Part shown: in pieces, positions 57,566-64,000 of the stretch
Layout of the letters: each line of letters begins with the position of its first letter
Position numbering within the stretch: the first letter of the stretch is position 1
Origin: Psococerastis gibbosa
Taxonomy: Eukaryota; Arthropoda; Insecta; Psocodea; Psocidae
Direction of reading: 5' to 3'
NCBI GenBank assembly: GCA_963971405.1
Contig: OZ020484.1
Coordinates: 33,130,770-33,194,769 of the forward strand
DNA length: 64,000 nucleotides
Position numbers and translations under genes: made by a program
The notes under the pieces: generated by a model
The model's input: only the letters and a program-made list of their open reading frames with translations
What the model was told of the DNA's origin: nothing
Databases searched by the model: none

Positions 57566-58469
57566 CCTAGCGCAAATTCCCGGTGGGGACGCGCCAAATA
57601 AAAACACGTCCCTATTCAGAGTGAAACATTAACTTGCACCGCCTCTGCCCCTTTTGGCTGAGGCAACTATTGGCTATCTAAGCAATATCATCAGTGGTAC
57701 TTTGAAGGTTACGTCACGTAGTTTTAGTACCAACAGTAGTATGCCTTCAGTTGAACCCAAATCTGAAAGCGTACGTACTTCCAAACGAATGGTCAGTAGC
57801 CAGAATTTTTCTAAGTACGGTTTCATACCAGCCATTAGCCTGAGTTCTCCGGTTACGTCATACTGGCACCATCGCAATAGGTACGGAATGAAATCTACAT
57901 TAAAATCTATTTTTCATCGTACTAGCCTTTACATAATTGTCCAACAATTGAAAATGTGGTAACAGAAAATTACCAATAATGAGGTCTTTTTGTATGATTT
58001 ACGAGGGAGGAAAATTGTATCAAGAATGGGGGGTAGAGACTCCCAAATATAGTAATTTTGAATTTCTCATTTTCCAACCCTTGCTGCCTTTTTCTTTTCT
58101 CCTACTCAATACAACTGCGTTACGTGACCAACTTCAATCAAAATAATAGGAAACATTTTCTTACGTTACAAAGGATAGGCCTAGATATACTGTATATTCC
58201 ATATATAATGAAAAGAAATACCGTGTTTTGAAATCTCCTTAGATTGGTATTTGAAAATAAGAATCTGCGAAATGCCCTACAGTACTATATTATTAGAGTT
58301 TCTTCAATGGCAGTAGCCAGTAGGTAGACCGTAAACGTAGAGAAAGTAGTTGGTCGGCATTTGAAGGGGAGAAACCTTCTAGGTGTTCAAAACCAAATTT
58401 AGTGGAAGAAATGTTCCTCTAGAGTCTATATAGGCCTACAATACGCTCTGATATACATATTGTATTCTT
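57566..58469. other. Non-coding stretch with unrecognised ORF
   Basis: A 102-codon plus-strand ORF at 57,654-57,962 (start MAEATIGYLSNIISG) shows no domain I know. No splice context is clear. Confidence 0.3.
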
Positions 58470-58735
58470 TTTCTTTAAAATAAGTTGTCTTCAATCGAAA
58501 ATCATCATGGCGATTTGAACCTTGAAGACTGCTGCTCTGAAAGGGGAAGGCGTGCTCCTGCCAAACCACTGCCTCAGGTTTTTCAACCAGGATGTTCTTC
58601 TTCAGCCGTGTGCCATCTGTGATCTGTCCTTCTATCTTCCCTTGTATTATTATAACATGCAGAAGGCAATCATTTTCGCTCGTCATCACATGGCCGAAGT
58701 ATGTTAGTTTCCGTTTCTTAACACGTTCACGGACA
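58470..58735 (-). pseudogene. LINE ORF2 tail, copy 2
   Basis: An uninterrupted minus-strand frame reads KKRKLTYFGHVMTSEND, then CLLHVIIIQGKIEGQ, then FPFQSSSLQGSNRHDDF. The YFGHVM...LL--II-GKIEG pattern is the classic tail of Jockey/RTE/CR1-like ORF2 proteins. No catalytic part is present. It is 5'-truncated, with a better-preserved frame than copy 1. Confidence 0.75.
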
Positions 58736-60302
58736 GGACTGCTTTACAGTCGACATCATAGTAAACGACTGCTAAGTGACTTAGTGTAAAATTTCAAATT
58801 TTTAAGCCTTTTCTAGCAAAAAATTACATTTTCCCAAGATTGCAAAAAATAGTGTGCATATATTTGCTTCAAAAACAAAAAGGAAAGAGACCCAAAAGTG
58901 TTCGTCTGGTCGCCCTTTGCAAGGAGTTCTATGGCCAATTAGTGTTTGACGGCCACATACTACAATATGTATGTATCAAAGTATGGAGGAACATTAATTA
59001 TTCTTTTTACTAATAATTACTTAATGATAGATAGATATTGACTATATTTATCGTGAAATTTAACTTTGACAATTACAGTTTGCCCGTAATCCCTCAATGA
59101 GAGGGGGGCATTACTCTGTCCACAAAGATTAATCCGGTACTGTATGTTGCCATCTACCATTGCGTATACTTATGCATCGCATACAATTCACGTACATCAT
59201 GAATCATGAATAGGATTGATATACTGTATATACTGTAGATTCAGTATTATTTTTTACTATGAGAATGAGCCCCCTGTGGAAAGCCTCAGTTGTTGCAATT
59301 TTTAATGTCAAAGCAAACGCTGGTAAAGTATCACTCGGTGTAGCCCAAAGTAATTTATCAGCAGCATTTTACGGGGGAACATGAAAGGGATGTGGATTCA
59401 TCTCCAATTAGGGTTGAATTTAATAAAAATGTTAAATTGTAGGGCTGCGTCCTGGCTATGCTATGTGGCTTTGTGTCATCCTACATGCAATTCTATAGTG
59501 CGGCGGTTCCATAGGTGGATCAAAGATTTGGGGGGGGGGGGGCAGCGCCAGCCCTGGCCAATCGTAAGGGTGGGGACGAAATCAGTGTGGAAAAGGAAGA
59601 TAATAATGAGAAATTACCTCTATAATCGCTAATCGCTGGAAGAACAAAAAAGAAATATTCCGGAAGTCGAACATTGGTCGCCGTCACATTAGGTAGATGA
59701 ATCTCCCTTGAGAGTAAGAATACAGTAAATGATACTAGGGAATGTATGAAACTGCTTTAACGAAAGGTTACAAAAACCTTTTTCAGTATCTGGGTCAACT
59801 GAAACCGAGTAAGTTCATATGTCCCCAACGTCTTGTGCCTTTCACCACCATGGAGTGTTGTAATGCAAAATTAGGTTTTACAGTATTATTTCTATACTAC
59901 AAGCCATGTTTTTGAATTTATTTCTCCAGTTTTGCTTACTTCTCTTATTTTTGCCATCGTTTTAAAGAACCGTATATATTCCTCTATTAGTGGAAAGCCT
60001 AAGAAATGTAAATAGTCGATATATAATATTAGGATCGGCTACAGCTGCACAATAACCGAAAAGTGGCCTAGGGATATGCTGTATAATAGATTTCGTCTTT
60101 TTCTTACTCAAAAATTTATTTTCTCTTATTTGATTCACGGAAAAGGGAAACAATTTCTAAAATATACCTCCTGTATTATTACGACTGCAATGGTACCGAC
60201 TGCAGTACCAAGAATTAAATAAGGTTGTATTGTGTTATCAATTCACACAATATGTAGAAAAGTAATAAATGAGTCTCCTACTTATACTAATAGCCAATAT
60301 TA
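58736..60302. other. Non-coding stretch, probably 3' flank of the ankyrin gene
   Basis: No gene recognised. A G-run of about 13 lies near 59,530. The 3' UTR of the minus-strand gene should begin below 60,303. Confidence 0.4.
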
Positions 60303-60491
60303 TTAAGGTTTTACCGGCAATGATTTGTCTGACGTATTGGCACTTTCAACAGGTAGTAAGTCAGTAAACTTGAGGTTTCCGCTATCGCGCATCAAGTCCA
60401 TCGCAGTTTTCCCATAGGAGTCGACGACATTCATTTTGACGTGAATACCCACCAGAAACGCAGCGCAACGCAGTTGATTGCCCAATACCGC
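60303..60491 (-). CDS. Ankyrin-repeat protein, last coding exon
   Basis: The acceptor gtttcag|GCGGTA at 60,491 opens a 62-codon frame to TAA at 60,305-60,303. It reads AVLGNQLRCAAFLVG, then KMNVVDSYGKTAMDLMRDSGN and a polar tail. Joined to the exon at 62,776-63,004 it completes GRTPLHM|AVLGN, a canonical ankyrin first helix, and continues into the next repeat's DSYGKTAMDLM. Phase is kept at the junction. Ankyrin repeats bind partner proteins. The order of repeats resembles the C-terminal tail of the L-asparaginase/60-kDa lysophospholipase (ASPG) family, but the catalytic part is outside the window, so the protein name is not certain. Confidence 0.8.
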   Translation of the reverse strand, partial: AVLGNQLRCAAFLVGIHVKMNVVDSYGKTAMDLMRDSGNLKFTDLLPVESANTSDKSLPVKP

Positions 60492-60589
60492 CTGAAACGA
60501 TGCAACATTTTTAGCCTCAAAATAATTAAAGTAACTTAAAATTTGGTGCTAATAAATGTGCCGGCAAATTCTCATAAGCCAATTATGTC

Positions 60590-60851
60590 GGCAATTCCAC
60601 CGGCGATTTTACTTCATTTGTGATTTGAGATTTTTTGTTTGTTTTGTTTTAAGGAGACTATTATGTAGATACTTAACTTATCTATTATAAATTAAGTTAT
60701 AATATGGTAGCAGACATCATTAATAAGTCTCTACCATATTATAACTTAATTTATAATAGATAAGTTAAGTATCTACATAATAGTCTCCTTAGAACAAAAC
60801 AAACAAAAAATCTCAAATCACAAATGAAGTATAATCGCCAGTGGAATTGCC
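60590..60851. mobile_element. Foldback with 121-bp arms
   Basis: Arms 60,590-60,710 and 60,731-60,851 pair with 3 mismatches in 121 bp, around a 20-bp loop. Ends 'ggcaattccac'. The arm segment 'agatacttaacttatctatt' and 'aaggagactattatgta' is the core of the MITE at 51,761. Confidence 0.9.
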
Positions 60852-60869
60852 GCCTATTCCACTTGTCAA

Positions 60870-61330
60870 TACTTACTGAGATTTTTGTTTTACTCTGTGT
60901 CATTCTCCATTTTAACTTCCGCATGTTAAAATTGATCAATGATCATAGAATAAAATCACGCTTTAAAGAACAATAACAAACTGAAATTAAACAATGGCGT
61001 CGTCTGGATATGATAAATAATTTTAATTAATTTCTTGAGAACAAACGAATTATTTCATAATTTAAATCATACAATTTCTTGTATATTATAAAATTAAAAA
61101 AAGGCAAACTTAAGAAATTGGAAAAAATTGAAAACAAAAATCGTCAATTATTAATGAAAAGTGGAATGAGGTGTAAAAATATAAATGATATTTCCGTCAA
61201 TGACATTATCAAAATTGAAGAAAAATTGACAAGTCGAATTATAGCCTTAGATATAATGGCGTTTGCAATGTCTCAGTCAGGAATACAGGACGGCACTGCT
61301 AAGCCCCAGAAAAGAAAAAAATTATTTTTG
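60870..61330 (+). repeat. Relic of the GGCG foldback family with an ORF
   Basis: 'gttaaaattgatcaatgatc', 'acaatggcgtcgtctggata' and 'atttccgtcaatgacatt' match the cores of 41,259 and 46,384, but the sequence between is longer. An 85-codon ORF at 61,079-61,336 (lysine-rich; MKSGMRCKNINDISVNDIIK) lies in the extra part. It could be a remnant of the parent element's protein; no homology recognised. Confidence 0.45.
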
Positions 61331-61476
61331 GTGTGAAGCGAGTGCCCCATCTATCCTATAAACAACTCTACTATTGTAACTTACAGCAGAATCGCAAACT
61401 AATCACAGCAGAAATTTCTGTAGGTAGGCTAGGATAGAGAGGACGTATCACGAACGTGCTCATATTAAGAATGTAC

Positions 61477-61855
61477 AGCCCGTAGGAAAGTGGCAGCCCG
61501 AAATTTAATACTTTTTATTTTTTATTTAATTAACTAAGCATGTTATTATTAAGGATTTGGCTCATCAAAGTTGTAGAAGACTACTTCATGTATCACATAA
61601 TAAGGTATATTTAGTTTTCGAAATTGTAGTTTTTTTTATAAAATCGTTAATACCGTACGTGAAAAGTTATTGTTGATAAAATATTTGAATTTTTTGAAAA
61701 AAAAACAACTACAATTTCGAAAATTAGAAATATCTTATAATATGATGCATGAAGTAGTCTTCTACATGCTTATAGTTCTAACATGCTTATAGTTAATGAA
61801 ATAAAAATAAAAAGTATTAAATTTCGTGCTGCCAATTTCCTACGGGCTCTTAATA
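61477..61855. mobile_element. MITE with 'agcccgtaggaaa' ends, copy 2
   Basis: Ends 'cagcccgtaggaaagtggca' and '...ccaatttcctacgggct' are inverted. Inner inverted arms 'aactacaatttcgaaaa' surround 61,620-61,725. Same family as 38,190-38,477, about 90 bp longer. Confidence 0.75.
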
Positions 61856-62384
61856 ATTTAAGATAGGTTTTTCGTCTGAAAAATTAATACCGGTAACACC
61901 CTCCCCCCCCCCCCCTCCTCCAAGCTCTGTATCCCCCAATGCCCCAGCATGTAAAAAAATTAATCACTACCGTACCTACAGCTTTATTTTTATAGCCAGC
62001 AAGACAATCTAGAGTCTAGCTTGACTATACGCGTTTGAGCTGTAGATGCTGACATTTCTGACTTGAGTGCACTTCAATACTGCAAATCACACTTTATGGT
62101 GAGATCTAAGTAAATTGCGCCTCGGTGGACTCGTATCTGTTAATTTGTCGTCTTGTCTCTAGTAGTATCTAATTCGAATTCCCCCATCCCGGCAGCAGTA
62201 AAGTACTATAGTATAAGCTGTGAGCCAGATTAATTTCAACTTCACCTAAGTTTACAGACTGTCGTATTACAATATTATAGATATTCTTATCGTGATGGTC
62301 TTAACCTTGCCAACTCAATGCTTCTGCTTCATATAATTTACTCGACACTCTTAAGCCATACCTAATACCCATACATAATTTAAG

Positions 62385-62630
62385 TTAGCCCATTGTAAAA
62401 AAAAGTCTCCTATGCATGATTTTTGCCAAATTTCATCAAAATCTATCGAGTAGTTTTTCCCTAAGTAGATGCGCACAGGCAGACAAACAGTTCATTTAGT
62501 ATGTTAGGTACATTTCGAAGAAAAAATATAGTCTTTAGGGGTCCTGGAACCTCAAAACCATTCCATTGAAAACTCCATATTGGAAATGTGTCTTATAAAA
62601 AATACCCTTATAATACGAGTTACTATAGAG
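62385..62630 (+). repeat. Distant relative of element A
   Basis: Shares 'tttaagttagccca', 'atgatttttgccaaatttca', 'atcgagtagttttt', 'gcagacaaaca' and 'ggtcctggaacctcaaaac' in the same order as element A, at clearly lower identity. Confidence 0.55.
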
Positions 62631-62634
62631 TTCT

Positions 62635-62745
62635 ATCCGGGAGAGATGGGATATTCGTTCTCGCCCAAATTCTGGAGCAATAGCTGCCTAGGAGACGAGG
62701 CAGGTGACCCTCATCACTCCTATATAGAACTCCAATACTAACATA
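62635..62745. mobile_element. 'agatggga' MITE, copy 3
   Basis: 'gggagagatgggatattcgt' on the left; 'actcctatatagaactccaa' on the right, as at 55,680-55,697. Confidence 0.5.
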
Positions 62746-62775
62746 GGAGTAGGAAAGCAAGAAGTTTCGCAATAC

Positions 62776-63004
62776 CATATGTAGTGGCGTCCGTCCTTCG
62801 AAATCTTGACAGTTAAGAGACGCTCCTGCTACGCAGTAAGACGACAGAAGCGGGAGATCGCCCTTTAACGCGGCGTGGCATACAGCCTCAGTAGTTCTGT
62901 CGGCATCCTGCTGCTCCCGTAAATGCGCTCCACACTGCAGCAGTATCCGAATAACTCCATGGTGATTGTACAGAATGGCGTCTTCGAGTGGTGTTCGACC
63001 ATAC
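62776..63004 (-). CDS. Ankyrin-repeat protein, internal exon
   Basis: Acceptor gttgcag at 63,005 and donor ATG|gtattg at 62,776 bound 229 nt, open in one frame (76 codons after one phase base). It reads YGRTPLEDAILYNHHGVIRI, LLQCGAHLREQQDADRTTEA, VCHAALKGDLPLLSSYCVAG, ASLNCQDFEGRTPLHM. GRTPL-DA...V-R-LL--GA and A--GDL--L---...GA-LN--D-EGRTPLHM are ankyrin repeats. The odd middle, where a helix is replaced by an EQQ...TT-A-C-AAL segment, recalls the ASPG-family tail. Upstream exons must lie beyond 64,000 or in the unread upstream intron. No internal stops; splice phase matches the next exon. Confidence 0.82.
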
Positions 63005-63067
63005 CTGCAACAAAAAGGGCCACGGGGTAATAGTTAGTTTAAACTACGGCCTGGTCTATTAGGCCTA

Positions 63068-63590
63068 CCATGGCGATTATTTTTAATCTTAAGCCTGAGT
63101 GTTCAAACTGTTTTGTAAACAAGAAATTATCGTAATTTTTGGACGAAATTAATTAATTGCTCGTTCCACAGCCACAAAGATATAAAAGGGAACAGATGAT
63201 AAAATCTTAAAAAATACGAGTTTTCTGTGAAAGCTGTCTATTCCCCCTACAGATTTACAACTGTTCTACAAAATGGGTTTAAGGCTCTTTGTCTCATTTT
63301 TCTAAGGTATTAATATTTTAGTTCAGAAAATATAAACATCCTGCGATAACTTGTATTTTGTATAAGTTTTTTATCTGTTCACTTTGTTATCTTTGTAACT
63401 TTGGAACGAGCAATAAATTAGTTTCCTCATAAAATCAGCAAAATTTCTTGTTTACAAAACATTTTGAACACTCAGCCTTAACCAGAGATCAAAAATGTGA
63501 ACAAGATAATTTTACAATGTGCTATTCAAAATTGTTTTGTTTACATTTTTAACCCCCAGAAGTAAGATAATATATACAATACTAATCGCC
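63068..63590. mobile_element. Palindromic MITE split by a TTAA MITE
   Basis: Outer parts 'catggcgattatttttaatc' (left) and 'aaaatgtgaacaagataatt' to 'actaatcgcc' (right) resemble the MITE at 48,364. Between them sits the TTAA element at 63,093-63,477. Confidence 0.65.
63093..63477. mobile_element. TTAA-flanked MITE (385 bp), copy 2
   Basis: TTAA at 63,089-63,092 and 63,478-63,481. Same 385 bp length as 47,561-47,945, in opposite orientation, with 10-15% differences by eye. Inserted into the palindromic MITE. Confidence 0.85.
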
Positions 63591-63785
63591 TTAGTAGGCT
63601 CGCAGTTGGTAGAAAACTTGCATATGAACAAGTTGTACGATGTTCAAGACTAGACATGAAAGGAAAAATTTTCGGTTGGCCAGAACCTACCGAACCCTAT
63701 CTAGTTCCTTACCCTAAATTCGGTTGTCAGACATATGTTGCTGACCACCAGGCATATTTTGAGATTTTAGGGCTAGGTATGTTAT
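63591..63785. other. Intron or flank sequence between MITE and NUMT
   Basis: No feature recognised; under 200 bp. Confidence 0.3.
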
Positions 63786-64000
63786 TTCCTTAGTAAAAAA
63801 TTTAATTGCATCTCTAAAAGCCTGTAAAATACCAATGACCCCGACTTTATTAGGACCCTTTCGAATTTGAATATACCCTAGACCTTTCGTTCTAATAATG
63901 TCAAAAACGCAACTCCCACTAAAACTAAAATTATTATTGATAAAAAAGACACTCCCCCAGTTATAAAATCTTTTAAAATTATCATTTAAAAGTTAAATTT
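63786..64000 (-). pseudogene. NUMT: nuclear copy of mitochondrial ND1 (5' part)
   Basis: The minus strand from 63,985 reads with the invertebrate mitochondrial code: [20 protein letters not shown], then LLERKV, then [13 protein letters not shown] and ILQAFSDAIKFF. These are the conserved first loop and motifs of NADH dehydrogenase subunit 1 ([21 protein letters not shown] in the family), with AGA in the serine position of FSDA. A single-base deletion at the V-L junction (the 'aaggtctag' stretch) shifts the frame and makes TAG. It is therefore a non-functional nuclear insertion, continuing past the window edge. Homology fades after FFTKE near 63,786. Confidence 0.85.

Larger units (their letters stand above)
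60492..62775 (-). other. Intron of the ankyrin gene
   Basis: 2.28-kb GT-AG intron (donor ATG|gtattg at 62,776/62,775, acceptor gtttcag at 60,492). It carries a 121-bp-arm foldback, a relic of the GGCG foldback family, a MITE at 61,477, a distant element-A relative and a MITE at 62,640. Confidence 0.75.

Noticed and set aside
63786-64000. Functional mitochondrial ND1 or a mitochondrial contig
   Set aside because: A frameshift breaks the ND1 frame and the adjoining sequence is nuclear repeat DNA with spliced exons.

Overview
This is nuclear DNA from a eukaryote, almost certainly an arthropod. The order cannot be read from the sequence; a crustacean or a repeat-rich insect would fit. The signs are: spliced genes with GT-AG introns; long AT-rich stretches without genes; tRNA-derived SINEs; LINE tails; hAT, TTAA-type and foldback DNA transposons; and, at the right edge, a nuclear copy of mitochondrial ND1 that makes sense with the invertebrate mitochondrial code (AGA falls at a serine position). 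Nothing looks bacterial.

Layout. 1-6.7 kb is non-coding DNA with two copies of an abundant ~1.1-kb interspersed repeat (called element A here) and a LINE tail. 6,772-10,599 and 16,001-19,828 are two almost identical, full-length 3,828-bp hAT transposons in opposite orientation. Each encodes an apparently intact two-exon transposase. Their 8-bp target duplications are exchanged between the copies, and one older repeat is cut in two at the outer breakpoints, so the 5.4 kb between them (10,600-16,000) has been inverted by recombination between the elements, or was flipped during assembly. 19.8-23.2 kb holds another element A and a LINE reverse-transcriptase remnant. 23,237-35,966 is a 12.7-kb foldback structure. 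Its ~2.96-kb arms contain a higher-order tandem array: ~137-bp monomers in groups of four, 550 bp per group. The arms also carry a 355-bp sub-element with a small ORF, and a third partial copy of the inner arm lies in the spacer. 36.5-41 kb contains an element A interrupted by a 2.9-kb insertion with a 10-bp target duplication and flanked by ~190-bp direct repeats. 41-60 kb is a mosaic of small foldback elements and MITEs (3-bp, 8-bp, TA and TTAA target sites), tRNA-like SINEs and LINE tails, with no host gene recognised.

The only host gene I can support is on the minus strand at the right end. Two exons (63,004-62,776 and 60,491-60,303) join in frame through consensus splice sites to complete an ankyrin repeat. 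They form the C-terminus of an ankyrin-repeat protein that resembles the ankyrin tail of the L-asparaginase/60-kDa lysophospholipase family. Its other exons lie beyond the window. The NUMT at 63,786-64,000 lies upstream of these exons, probably in an intron.

The window is best read as layers of transposon insertion and rearrangement. Several nested insertions can be ordered in time, and homologous inverted copies appear to have driven at least one inversion.
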